From Gammaproteobacteria bacterium (GTDB taxonomy: Bacteria > Pseudomonadota > Gammaproteobacteria > Thiohalomonadales > Thiohalomonadaceae): a stretch of DNA of 54,347 bases. The notes below the pieces were generated by a model, which was not told where the DNA came from, ran no database searches, and was given only the letters and a program-made list of their open reading frames with translations. Shown here one piece after another: positions 26,701 to 33,849 of the stretch. The stretch is taken from positions 1-54,347 of the forward strand of contig QKED01000083.1 of the NCBI GenBank assembly GCA_003252455.1. Direction: 5' to 3'. Every line of letters starts with the position of its first letter. Position 1 is the stretch's first letter. Made by a program: the position numbers and the translations under genes.

Positions 26701-27237
26701 CTGCATGGCCGCCTCGAAGAGGCGGGCGAAGGTGGCGACGGGCACGGCCTTCTTGTCGCAGGGGATGGGCAGACCGCCCTCGACGATGTGGAACACGCCC
26801 TTGGTGGTGCGCCGGTCGCTCACCGGGTTGTGCAGCACCCCCTGCACCACGCGATAGGAGTCGAGGTAGGCATTGCGGAAGTGGTCGCGGTTGGGGGCGA
26901 GGGAGAGCTCACGTGCCAGCCCCTTGGCGTCGAGGATGAAGGTATCCTCCGGCAGGCGGGCACTACACACGACCCCCTGTTCGGCGAAGAAGCGGTCGAG
27001 AAAGCCTTGGATACGCTGGTCGGCGGGGCAGTGGCGGCCATCCATCAGGCGTCGGAGTTGGCTGTAGTGACGCAGGAGGTCGCGGGCGATGCTGATCTGC
27101 TTGTCGCTGTCCTCGTCGGCGTAGATGGGTTGCCCCATCGCGGCCAGCTGGAGATTGATACGGGCGATGCGCCTTTGGCGGTCATCCTGCGCCTGTTCAT
27201 CCCGGGTAGCGGTGGCCGAGCCGTGCGTCAAGGACAT
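23776..27237 (-). CDS. Probable PPi-type phosphoenolpyruvate carboxykinase family protein
   Basis: A very large cytoplasmic protein of 1,153 residues, with no signal peptide or membrane span. Length and motifs agree with the PPi-dependent PEPCK family (EC 4.1.1.38) described from Propionibacterium and Entamoeba (about 1,100-1,200 aa), which interconverts oxaloacetate + PPi with PEP + phosphate + CO2. A P-loop-like STVSGGGKSEISK has its Lys at residue 494, just after a His-rich strand (LLHTHTYIYPCGYKV). A second Gly-rich motif, TGKSPSTTGAGSEG, lies near 863-877, followed by LTKGPFNAL. The start ATG 27237 has AGGGGGA upstream; the longer reading frame to 27654 looks non-coding. The assignment rests on recalled family features. 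An uncharacterised relative is the main alternative. A structured leader lies upstream. Confidence 0.6.
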   Translation of the reverse strand: MSLTHGSATATRDEQAQDDRQRRIARINLQLAAMGQPIYADEDSDKQISIARDLLRHYSQLRRLMDGRHCPADQRIQGFLDRFFAEQGVVCSARLPEDTFILDAKGLARELSLAPNRDHFRNAYLDSYRVVQGVLHNPVSDRRTTKGVFHIVEGGLPIPCDKKAVPVATFARLFEAAMQPPDALQALPFTDGQAEPAHVWVSLMMHPHNRPDADGVCKPKYMETRFFAPGGLVSNCDFVESIFGNAGDPYLLENDAGLDVLHWSGHSGCVILAPHLTQLSKQALGLPHVSEASERQRHDGMCWEREDERYNEGQAFKVVCRDHRGVIVTLIADNYFGYSKKEIKTQLSYSTNLFGGCEEEHAGGALAFPAYNYGEYFRLDSRQLTGEHHFDQAMALLGERVEVRAEGYAVDRHYPRIVYLPTAAEIDMHARRVFWPQGEGVQSITLLHTHTYIYPCGYKVRMEKHPVAPTWHLTGVEAEGTFCHKPSTVSGGGKSEISKEISDAIIAGTFFVGDLKSDLDEVEALFERDYSQRFRDPKRNGVDKRKVLSESRTLGSVIKLLTPSESEYSDAYNAWLESVSQHIRALVFLIKRFYRPEWGDDWRRHFSVDLVNGHPDHEIKYDGRTLVASYLRVGRQEDGSWRLFKLRQDFIGADKVQMEDDISVSTVVPAEQLSHLNPAYTNPSVKLVDNCETRLFQRPDEAITPGFDTQAEADLAKADNFISNFEPLTPAQAQDRLDDVMTFSRYTAPMQALLRRGAEQGHGYVVDSAQPRLVDGKPSPNVRYLQLRPDIEDPYGRLVAELGTRLYRKVDAASPVHFPVNAVLPGRRNNPPEYDKGIRPLAVYNPIHYQELPELFMDMIASLTGKSPSTTGAGSEGALTKGPFNALSPAIDLNNALVSYILTGYHGFSSAAGYIGTSRRIDHDVSLLIPEIWCRLNVADRDPGYMIERGYLERLEDFDHQGRRVLASRLGYRITEGFVHAYLGKLFDNATAVFDEPMLKPELQDLEAYVDGIHNIVEAQQRVAAAYLKDGTVEDACPPLRALLYIMAEGHYQGKGLDDPSIRALFTRHYLLQSDWYQARLRLKQQRNIDLWQKHLTYLEGQHASARYSAQECQAIEAKIVASRERLAYVASADYLRSLTGTLGADPAANGRP

Positions 27238-27343
27238 AGATCCCCCTGTGCTGAGAAAGATGGGTAATAGGTGTAAGGGTGGTCGGTGGCGTTCCAGGGT
27301 GACGCCGACGGGCATGGAGCGGGTCTTCAGACCTCTACTTGTT

Positions 27344-27369
27344 ACCGGGGCACGCTCGCGCGCCCCGTG
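27344..27369 (-). other. Hairpin in the leader of the PEPCK-like gene
   Basis: On the minus strand CACGGGGCGCG and CGTGCCCCGGT can form a stem of about 9-10 bp with a GCGA/CGAG-type loop, roughly 110 bases before the start codon. No T run follows, so it is a leader structure and not a terminator. Confidence 0.5.
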
Positions 27370-27516
27370 CACAATACACAAAACCCGGTACGAGGTGAAT
27401 GATCCCCGCTGGTCGATAAGTGACTGCTTATGCAGTGAGTCAGGGCGCGAGCGGGAGCCCGGTGCAGGCCTGGCGGGCGGGGAGGGGGCGCTGAGCGGTG
27501 GGGAGGGTGAGCCGGT

Positions 27517-27690
27517 GGTCGCTTCAAGACAAAAAAAAGCCGCCCGCAAAAGCAGGCGGCTGGAACTTGCGACCCAGGTCGCATCCATCCGAAGCGACCG
27601 CGTATCCAGGCCGTGGGGCCAAGCTGCGCGGTAGAGTGTGCTGTACCGGAGCACTACGGCACCTCACGCTCTGCAAATAATCTATCCGCT
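27517..27690 (-). ncRNA. Candidate structured leader or small RNA upstream of the PEPCK-like gene
   Basis: Read on the minus strand, this stretch contains in order: a hairpin GTGCT-CCGGTAC-AGCAC (27638-27654), a GGCC-CCAC-GGCC hairpin (27609-27620), then four alternating complementary hexamers GGTCGC (27594-27599), GCGACC (27577-27582), GGTCGC (27569-27574), the terminator, and GCGACC (27517-27522). Copies 2 and 3 extend to a 7-bp hairpin (27568-27583). Copies 1 and 4 extend to GGTCGCTTC/GAAGCGACC (9 bp) enclosing the terminator. Mutually exclusive pairings are therefore possible. A promoter-like TAGATT near 27680 would start the RNA. It could be an attenuator for the gene at 27237 or a free-standing small RNA. 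I match it to no known RNA family. Confidence 0.5.
27531..27561 (-). terminator. Strong intrinsic terminator within the 600-bp gap
   Basis: On the minus strand AGCCGCCTGC and GCGGGCGGCT (27552-27561 with 27538-27547) form a 10-bp stem with one G-T pair and a TTTT loop, followed by eight T. It lies 294 bases before the PEPCK-like start codon with no gene directly upstream, so it ends a leader or small RNA. Confidence 0.88.
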
Positions 27691-27706
27691 TATCCATTGT
27701 GAAGTC

Positions 27707-27723
27707 AGTTACAGTTTGTAACT
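27707..27723. promoter_or_regulatory. Palindromic operator candidate between divergent genes
   Basis: AGTTACA-GTT-TGTAACT is a perfect 7-bp inverted repeat with a 3-base spacer. A half-site GTTACAG recurs at 27751-27757, and a second palindrome GGCAA-TAT-TTGCC lies at 27770-27782, about 55 bases before the response-regulator start. These are plausible transcription-factor sites; the regulator is unknown. Confidence 0.5.
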
Positions 27724-27836
27724 ATTTCCTACACGTTTACTTTGGATAGGGTTACAGGTTCCTTGCCCGGGCAATATTTGCCATGATGGGGCGTGATACC
27801 ACAGCAAGACACTGAGCACACAGTGCGGACGACTCC

Positions 27837-28586
27837 ATGACACAACAGCAAAATACCCCCAACCAAGGGGGAGAGCACATCCTGGTGGTCGACGACGATG
27901 ACGCGTTGCGCAACCTGTTGCAGCGCTACCTGAGTCAGAACGGTTACCGCGTAACCACGGTTCACGACGGTCGGGCGATGGATGCGGCACTGGCACAGAC
28001 ACCGGTCGACCTGCTCATACTCGACCTGATGCTACCGGGGGAGGATGGTCTGAGTCTGGCTCGACGCATCAGCCTCACGCGTACCCTGCCGATCCTCATG
28101 CTCTCCGCGCGGGGCGAGGACGTGGACCGCATCGTCGGCCTGGAGATGGGCGCCGACGACTACCTAGCCAAGCCCTTTAATCCGCGTGAACTGCTGGCCC
28201 GTGTGCGCGCCCTGCTGCGGCGTAAGCAGCAGGAGAGTACACCGAGGGAGAGTCAGGCACCCTCCGAGCAACTCTTCTTGATCGGTCCCTATCAGTTCGA
28301 CCTCCAGCGCCACACCCTGAGCCGTGGAGGTGAGGTGTTGCAGCTCACCGCAGGCGAGGTGTCGCTGCTGGAGGTGTTCGTGCGCCAGCCGGGCAAGGTG
28401 CTGAGCCGCGACGAACTACATCAGCGACTGCGTGGCTTCGAGCAGGCCCCCTTCGATCGCAGCATCGATGTGCGCGTTACGCGCCTACGGCGCAAGCTCG
28501 AACCCGACCCCGCCAAGCCCATCTACCTGCGTACCGTGTGGGGCAAGGGCTATCTCTTCACCCCGGACGGCAACAACCCGTGCTGA
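27837..28586 (+). CDS. OmpR-family response regulator
   Basis: Transcriptional regulator of 249 residues. Receiver domain about 14-125: acidic pocket HILVVDDDD, phosphorylation site D63 in LLILDLMLPGEDG, and Lys in AKPFNPREL. A winged-helix Trans_reg_C domain (about 150-245) ends with RSIDVRVTRLRRKLEPDP and YLRTVWGKGYLF, the DNA-binding helix and wing. It resembles OmpR more than PhoB because of the kinase gene that follows. ATG 27837 has only a weak Shine-Dalgarno. It overlaps the kinase gene. Targets are not shown by the sequence; the window's two porins are tempting but unproven. Confidence 0.93.
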   Translation: MTQQQNTPNQGGEHILVVDDDDALRNLLQRYLSQNGYRVTTVHDGRAMDAALAQTPVDLLILDLMLPGEDGLSLARRISLTRTLPILMLSARGEDVDRIVGLEMGADDYLAKPFNPRELLARVRALLRRKQQESTPRESQAPSEQLFLIGPYQFDLQRHTLSRGGEVLQLTAGEVSLLEVFVRQPGKVLSRDELHQRLRGFEQAPFDRSIDVRVTRLRRKLEPDPAKPIYLRTVWGKGYLFTPDGNNPC

Positions 28587-29968
28587 GAGTCTGGTTCAGG
28601 CGCGGCTCGCTGTTTCAGCGTACCGCCATGACCATTGCCGGGGTCTCACTGCTGTTTCTTGCTATCACCCTCGCGGGTATCGCCTACTTCATCCTCATCC
28701 CCACCGGGCAACGCTCCGCCAGTGAGTTGGCTGCGATGCTGCAGTTGGCCACCGAGAGCTGGCAGGCACTCCCCGATGAGCGCTTGGCGCTGTTTCGCCA
28801 GCGCCTGGAGCAGGATTACCAGATCCGCATCCACCAACACCCCGATGGTATCGCCCCGCTACATGCACCCATGCCCTTCATCCAGTTCGTACAGCAGCGA
28901 CTGAGCGAGCGCCTGGGTGAGCCACTGGAGTTCTACACCACCGAGACGTCGCCCGGTTGGTACTGGGTGGAGATCCCCCTGCGTGGGCATTCCGGCACGG
29001 TGTGGGCCGGGTTTCACTACGTACACGAGGGGATCGAACCGCCCCATCTCTTGCTGGTGTTGGTGCTGCTGGGGGGACTCTTCACCATGCTCACCTCCCT
29101 GGCCCTGGCCCACCGCGTGCTCAATCCGCTGGAGCGCCTGACCCTGGCCGCGCGTGACATCGGCTCGGGAGGCCAGCCCAAGCCACTACCGGAGCAGGGT
29201 CCCATCGAGCTGGCCGAACTGGCTCGCACCTTCAATCAGATGGCCACCCAGGTGCAGGAGCTGCTGGCCAACCGCACCACCCTGCTGGCCGGTATCTCGC
29301 ACGACCTACGTACCCCCATGGCGCGTATTCAGCTCGCCCTGGCGATGTTGCCGTTGGAGGAGGATCACGAGATGGTCGCCGCCATCCGCCACGACCTACA
29401 GCAGATGGACCGCCTGGTCGGTCTGTTTCTGGAGATCAGTCGTGGCCTGCAGGCGGAAGAGGGGGAGTCGGTGGAGTTGATGGGGTTGCTGGATGAGATC
29501 GTCACCGATGCACGCCGCAGCGGCCACCCCATCCAGTGGCAGCCGATGTCGCTCTGCAGCCGTCACCTGAGGCCGCTGGCGTTATCGCGCATTGTCACGA
29601 ATCTACTGGAGAACGCCATCCGTTATGGTGGCAGCGCGCCCATCGAGGTGCACTGTACCGACCACAGCGACGGTCTGGTGGTGATCGAGGTGTTGGACCG
29701 TGGGCCGGGCATCCCCCCGGATGAGAGCGAGGCGGTGTTTCGCCCCTTTCATCGCCTGGAGCGCTCGCGCAGCCAGTCGACCGGGGGGAGTGGGCTCGGT
29801 CTGAGCATTGCCCGCCAGTTGGCGGATGCCAACGGCTATCGGCTGGAACTGCAGATGCGCGAAGGGGGCGGGACCCGTGCCCTGCTGGCGATCCCGGCCC
29901 CGGCGCTGGGGTTGTGTGCCCCCCATGCGGAGGGGGGTCAGGGCATTGAGTGGGCGCGTAAGGACTAG
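28580..29968 (+). CDS. EnvZ-like sensor histidine kinase
   Basis: Membrane histidine kinase of 462 residues using GTG 28580, which overlaps the regulator's end by 7 bases. Order: TM1 (TIAGVSLLFLAITLAGIAYF), a periplasmic region of about 115 residues, TM2 (LLLVLVLLGGLFTMLTSLAL), a HAMP domain, the H-box LLAGISHDLRTPMARIQ with the phosphorylated His, the N-box VTNLLENAIRYGG, and the G boxes VLDRGPGIP and GGSGLGLSIARQLA. The short periplasmic domain and the H-box resemble EnvZ. It phosphorylates the preceding regulator. Its 3' end shares a CTAG with the convergent small gene. Confidence 0.93.
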   Translation: MLRVWFRRGSLFQRTAMTIAGVSLLFLAITLAGIAYFILIPTGQRSASELAAMLQLATESWQALPDERLALFRQRLEQDYQIRIHQHPDGIAPLHAPMPFIQFVQQRLSERLGEPLEFYTTETSPGWYWVEIPLRGHSGTVWAGFHYVHEGIEPPHLLLVLVLLGGLFTMLTSLALAHRVLNPLERLTLAARDIGSGGQPKPLPEQGPIELAELARTFNQMATQVQELLANRTTLLAGISHDLRTPMARIQLALAMLPLEEDHEMVAAIRHDLQQMDRLVGLFLEISRGLQAEEGESVELMGLLDEIVTDARRSGHPIQWQPMSLCSRHLRPLALSRIVTNLLENAIRYGGSAPIEVHCTDHSDGLVVIEVLDRGPGIPPDESEAVFRPFHRLERSRSQSTGGSGLGLSIARQLADANGYRLELQMREGGGTRALLAIPAPALGLCAPHAEGGQGIEWARKD

Positions 29969-30159
29969 CTGTGGAACTCGGGGGCGTGCTCGGTGTTGCC
30001 CTCGTGGCCATCTTCGTAGCCCGCCTGGAAGGCGTCGGTAGAGGTCTGCTCCTCGCGGTCGGGATTGTGCAGGAAGCCTGCCGCCCAGCCCGCGATGTAC
30101 TCGTTGCTGATACCTTCGGAACGCAGACGTTTGCAAGTCTCGGTGTAGAACGCGGTCAT
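29965..30159 (-). CDS. Small soluble protein, possible sulfur-oxidiser family
   Basis: A 64-residue cytoplasmic protein without signal or membrane span. It starts MTAFYTETCKRL behind AAGGAG, then has GISNEYIAGWAAGFLHNP and, near the end, AFQAGYEDGHEGNT. The G-W-A-A-G-F and A-G-Y-x-D-G pattern reminds me of short proteins from purple sulfur bacteria annotated as Alvin_2107-family, linked to sulfur-globule oxidation. I cannot verify this. The stop overlaps the kinase stop in a shared CTAG. Confidence 0.6.
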   Translation of the reverse strand: MTAFYTETCKRLRSEGISNEYIAGWAAGFLHNPDREEQTSTDAFQAGYEDGHEGNTEHAPEFHS

Positions 30160-30272
30160 TTCAGTCTCCTTGGGTAATAACCAACTGCTGTGGTCGGATA
30201 CTATTTATGGACGACACTCTCGGATTCAACAAGGTGAAGAGAGAATTTTTTTCCACGCCCCAAGGAGGCCCC

Positions 30273-31199
30273 GTGTCTAGACCCTTAACCAGCCTGACTG
30301 CACACCTCCTGTCGCTCGCCCTCGTACTGGGGACGGTCACACCGGTGTGTCACGGCGGCGCGCTCGGCGACTTCGAGCAGAAGGTCGAGACGCAGAACGC
30401 CGAGCGTTCGAAGGAGAGGCACCGCGCCCAGCACGATGACGATGACGATGACGAGGGGTGTGGCCTCAATCTCCTCTGCCATCTCATCACCGGGCTGGTG
30501 GAGGTGACCGTCGAGGTGGGGGCGGACCTGGTCAGCGACGCCGTCAGACGCGGCGGGGTGGTCACCACGGTCGAGTTTGCCACCGAGTACCCGGATGAGG
30601 GGCGTGACACCGAGGCGGCCCTTGAGGCCGACCCGCTGCACGGTGCCATCCCGGTCGATGAGGCACGCCTCACTGAGGGCGCCGCGCAGACTAGTGCGGC
30701 GGTGGCGCCCCTGATCACCTTCGGTCACCTTCATCTCGCCACCCAGCAGCTTGACGACGGTGTGCGCGGGGAGCGGCTGGAGCTGCTGGCCGGCCTCGAA
30801 TTTCTCCACGCGCGACTACGCCAGAGTCGCTTCGTCGAACACAGTGCCGGCGCCACCGACCGCCTCGCCCTGACGCAGATGGATGCCGGTTTCAACCTCG
30901 GAGCCCTGGGCCACAAGGGGGGGGCTGTGGGGTTGGGCATCGGGCTGGTACAACTCAAGGGCGACCAGGAGCACTGGGGTTCTGAGGTCACTCTACCCCT
31001 CACATGGGGGGCGAACGACCTGCTCGGGGTCGCTCTGGAGGGCGATTACATCACCCTTGGCGAGGCCCATCTGGTCGACCTGGATGCCGCGCTGAACCTG
31101 CGCCGGGAGCACCTCCTGCTACGCTTGGGTTACCGCAGCCTACGCAACGGTGACGAGGTGTTGGAGGGGCCCTACGTCGGGGTCGGTCTCACCTGGTAG
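30273..31199 (+). CDS. Exported outer-membrane beta-barrel candidate with Asp-rich linker
   Basis: Unrecognised protein of 308 residues. GTG 30273 lies 4 bases after AAGGAGG (30262-30268) and begins a signal peptide (TAHLLSLALVLGTVTPVCHG); a longer frame upstream lacks a ribosome site. The mature part has a charged helix, a run of six Asp (DDDDDDEGCG, from a GATGAC repeat), a Cys pair (CGLNLLC), then from about residue 140 alternating strands with aromatic girdles ending GLTW, suggesting a small barrel of perhaps 8 strands. No family assigned. It could bind a metal through the Asp run; that is speculation. Confidence 0.55.
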   Translation: MSRPLTSLTAHLLSLALVLGTVTPVCHGGALGDFEQKVETQNAERSKERHRAQHDDDDDDEGCGLNLLCHLITGLVEVTVEVGADLVSDAVRRGGVVTTVEFATEYPDEGRDTEAALEADPLHGAIPVDEARLTEGAAQTSAAVAPLITFGHLHLATQQLDDGVRGERLELLAGLEFLHARLRQSRFVEHSAGATDRLALTQMDAGFNLGALGHKGGAVGLGIGLVQLKGDQEHWGSEVTLPLTWGANDLLGVALEGDYITLGEAHLVDLDAALNLRREHLLLRLGYRSLRNGDEVLEGPYVGVGLTW

Positions 31200-31290
31200 C
31201 GGGGGCGGCTTCATCCCCCTGTCATTCGAGCTTCACCCCACTGCAAACGGGCCTCACTACCCTGTTTCAAACCTCAACGGGAGACGCAGT

Positions 31291-31566
31291 ATGGACCCTG
31301 CAGATATGGCCGATCGTCACATCGAAGAGTATCTGGCCCAGGCGATTGCCGCCGCGCGTGGTATCTACCAGACCCAGAGTGTAGCCAAAGGGGTAAGCAT
31401 GCACCGCTGTGTGGAGTGTGGCGAGCCGATCCCCGAGGCGCGTCGCGTGGCCCTCCCCGGCTGCACCCTTTGCATCAGCTGTACCGAACACCTGGAGCGG
31501 CGGCGTGCGGTCCACCGCCACCCCATGACCCTGGCACTGGGCATGGCCATGGCGGGTATCGACTAG
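31291..31566 (+). CDS. DksA/TraR-type C4 zinc-finger protein
   Basis: A 91-residue TraR-like regulator. Its zinc finger is C-x2-C (CVECGEP) followed after 17 residues by C-x2-C (CISC), as in DksA/TraR. The N-terminal helix starts MDPADMADRHIEEYLAQAIAAARG; an acidic DxxDxA-like motif at the tip is only partly matched (D2 and D5). It probably binds RNA polymerase in the secondary channel like TraR, which lacks the long DksA coiled coil. CGGGAG lies upstream of ATG 31291. The stop overlaps hypF in a shared CTAG. Confidence 0.8.
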   Translation: MDPADMADRHIEEYLAQAIAAARGIYQTQSVAKGVSMHRCVECGEPIPEARRVALPGCTLCISCTEHLERRRAVHRHPMTLALGMAMAGID

Positions 31567-33848
31567 GACCTGGCTGTACGCGCCTGTGCCTCCACTAGCT
31601 GGCCGAAGGCGAGCCCAGCGTCGTTGCAGGGCACCTGGTTGGCCAGGTAGGTGGGGCGCGCGCACGCCACCCTGGCCAGTCGCTCTAGGCAGAGTTCGGT
31701 GAGCAAGCGGTTTTGGAACACCCCGCCGGTGAGCCCCACGGCGGCGATCGTCCCATCAGATGCCAACTGCTCGACCAGTGCCACCAGACTCTCTGCCAGG
31801 GTGGCGTGAAAGTGCCAGGCCTGCACCTCTGGCGCGTCGCTACTGGCCACTAGACGGTGTACCAGTGGGGCCCAGTCGAGCATCCACAGCCCATCCGCGC
31901 CGAGGCCCCACGGCAGTGGCCCGGGCGCGTGTCGAACGGCGCTGCGCCGTGCCAAGGCCTCCAGGCGTAATCCCGCCTCGCCCTCGTAGCCGACCCGCTG
32001 TTGGCCGGTGATGAGCGTCGTTACACCATCGAAGAGTCGCCCAATCGCATGGCTCTCGGTACAGTTGAGCCCCCGCTGCCATGCCTGTGAGGCGAGTGCG
32101 CCCTCGGGCGGGGCATCGGGTAGTCCCAACCCCTCGGCCCAACAGAGTGCCGCGGCGCTGCGCCACGGCTCGCGCCCCGCCTTATCACCTCCGGGCAGGC
32201 GCAACGGGCGTAGGGTGGCGACCCGCCGCCAGTGCCCCGGGGCGCCGAGTAGCGCCTCGCCACCCCACAGCCCCCCCTCCTCGCCGAGCCCGACACCGTC
32301 CCAGGTGAAGACCAGCCACTCACCCTGCCCGGCATGTTCTCCATAGAGCGCCGAGGCGTGCGCAGCGTGGTGCTGTACCTGCACGAGCGGTAGCCCCTGT
32401 GCCTGGGCCCAGCGGCTGGCGTGGTAGCCCGGGTGGCGGTCACACACCAGGCGCGTCGGGACGATGCCGTAGAGCGCTGGCAGTTCGCGGCAGAGCCGCT
32501 CAAAGAGTGCGAGCCCTTTGGGCGTGTGCAGCTCGCCGATGTGTGGACCGAGCAGGGCGCGGTCGTCCCACGCCAGGGCGATGGCCCCCTTCATCTCGCC
32601 CCCCACGGCCAGGGTCGGCTCTGTCATGCGCAGCGCGAGGCGCAGCTCCAACGGGGCGTTGCCGCGCCCGAGGCGCAGTGGTCGCGGGCGCCCTCCGAGG
32701 GTGCGATAGACCGGGTCGTCCGCGGGACGCAGGATCGGTCGGTCATGGTGTAACCAGGCGTCGGCGATGTGTGCCAGGCGCCCCTGTGCCTCGTGGTTCT
32801 CCGTTAGCACGGGTTCGCCGCCGAGATTGCCCGAGGTGGCCACCAGTGGGGCGTCGAAGGCGTCGGCCAAGAGGTGGTGTAGCGGGCTATAGGGGAGCAG
32901 CGCGCCCACCTCGTCGAGCCCAGGGGCGATGAGCTCGGGGAGGCGGTGGTCGGGTCGCTTGGCGCAGAGCACGATGGGACGCATGGGGTCGCTGAGCAGT
33001 GCCGCCTCGGTGGGGCTCGGGGCGAGGTCCTGGCGCAGGCGTCCGAGTCCATCGTCACCGCGCCAAGGGTAGAGCAGGGCGAGCGGCTTACTCGGGCGCG
33101 GCTTGCGCTCGCGCAGGCGCGCCAGGGCCGCTGTATCGTGCGCCGCACACATCAGGTGGTAGCCACCGATCCCCTTGACCGCCACAATCGCCCCAGCGTG
33201 CAGGGCGTCGAGGGTCGCGCGCAGTGGGTCGGCAGCGCCCGCCGCACCGACGAATTGCAGACGGGGCCCACACACCGGGCAGGCGAGGGGTTGGGCATGG
33301 AAGCGGCGGTCGCTCGGGTCGGTGTATTCGCGTGTGCAGTCGGGACAGAGCGGGAAACCGGCCATCGCGGTGTGCGGGCGGTCGTAGGGCATGCGCGCGA
33401 TGAGGGTGTAGCGCGGTCCACACTGGGTGCAGTTGGTGAAAGGATAGCGGTGGCGCCGCTCGTGGGGGTCGTAGATCTCCGCCAGGCAGTCGTCGCAGGC
33501 GAACTGGTCCGGGGGGATGTGGATCCGGCGCGACGCCTCGGCGCGGCTGTGCAGGATGTGAAACGGGGGGGCATCGGCCGGTCGCGTCGGCAGGGCGTAG
33601 GGGGCATCGTCGAGCAGTTGCGGGCGGGCCAGTGGTGGTGCGGCGTGGATCAGGGTGTGGGCCAAGGCGTCGATGTCCGCCGGGCGGCCACACACCACCA
33701 CCTCGACCTCTCCTCCCAGGTTGCACACATGGCCGGTGAGGCCGAGGGCGTTGGCGCTGCGCCAGACGAAGGGGCGAAAGCCGACCCCCTGGACCCGCCC
33801 GCCGATGAGGATGCGTCGGCAGTAGGGTGGGGAGGGGGTCTGGGTCAT
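31563..33848 (-). CDS. hypF: [NiFe]-hydrogenase maturation carbamoyltransferase HypF
   Basis: HypF of 761 residues, which makes the carbamoyl group used by HypE to build the cyanide ligands of [NiFe] hydrogenase. Domains: acylphosphatase (GGRVQGVGFRPFVWR at about 16-30), two C4 zinc fingers (CDDC...CTQC and CPDC...CPVC), a YrdC-like domain (AVKGIGGYHLM), and a Kae1-like carbamoyltransferase with GGEMKGAIAL and HHAAHASAL motifs. Its start lies one base after the thioredoxin stop (TAG-C-ATG), so it is coupled to that gene. No other hyp or hydrogenase gene is in the window. Its presence implies a hydrogenase elsewhere in the genome. Confidence 0.95.
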   Translation of the reverse strand: MTQTPSPPYCRRILIGGRVQGVGFRPFVWRSANALGLTGHVCNLGGEVEVVVCGRPADIDALAHTLIHAAPPLARPQLLDDAPYALPTRPADAPPFHILHSRAEASRRIHIPPDQFACDDCLAEIYDPHERRHRYPFTNCTQCGPRYTLIARMPYDRPHTAMAGFPLCPDCTREYTDPSDRRFHAQPLACPVCGPRLQFVGAAGAADPLRATLDALHAGAIVAVKGIGGYHLMCAAHDTAALARLRERKPRPSKPLALLYPWRGDDGLGRLRQDLAPSPTEAALLSDPMRPIVLCAKRPDHRLPELIAPGLDEVGALLPYSPLHHLLADAFDAPLVATSGNLGGEPVLTENHEAQGRLAHIADAWLHHDRPILRPADDPVYRTLGGRPRPLRLGRGNAPLELRLALRMTEPTLAVGGEMKGAIALAWDDRALLGPHIGELHTPKGLALFERLCRELPALYGIVPTRLVCDRHPGYHASRWAQAQGLPLVQVQHHAAHASALYGEHAGQGEWLVFTWDGVGLGEEGGLWGGEALLGAPGHWRRVATLRPLRLPGGDKAGREPWRSAAALCWAEGLGLPDAPPEGALASQAWQRGLNCTESHAIGRLFDGVTTLITGQQRVGYEGEAGLRLEALARRSAVRHAPGPLPWGLGADGLWMLDWAPLVHRLVASSDAPEVQAWHFHATLAESLVALVEQLASDGTIAAVGLTGGVFQNRLLTELCLERLARVACARPTYLANQVPCNDAGLAFGQLVEAQARTARS

Positions 33849-33849
33849 G

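Noticed and set aside
27238-27654. 139-residue N-terminal extension of the PEPCK-like ORF
   Set aside because: It covers the terminator and hairpins, is Ser/Pro/Arg-rich without structure and has no ribosome site at its start; ATG 27237 has AGGGGGA upstream.
27517-27690. tRNA or selC-like RNA
   Set aside because: A D-arm-like hairpin is present, but there is no T-arm consensus, no plausible anticodon arm and no acceptor pairing; an intrinsic terminator does not make it a tRNA.
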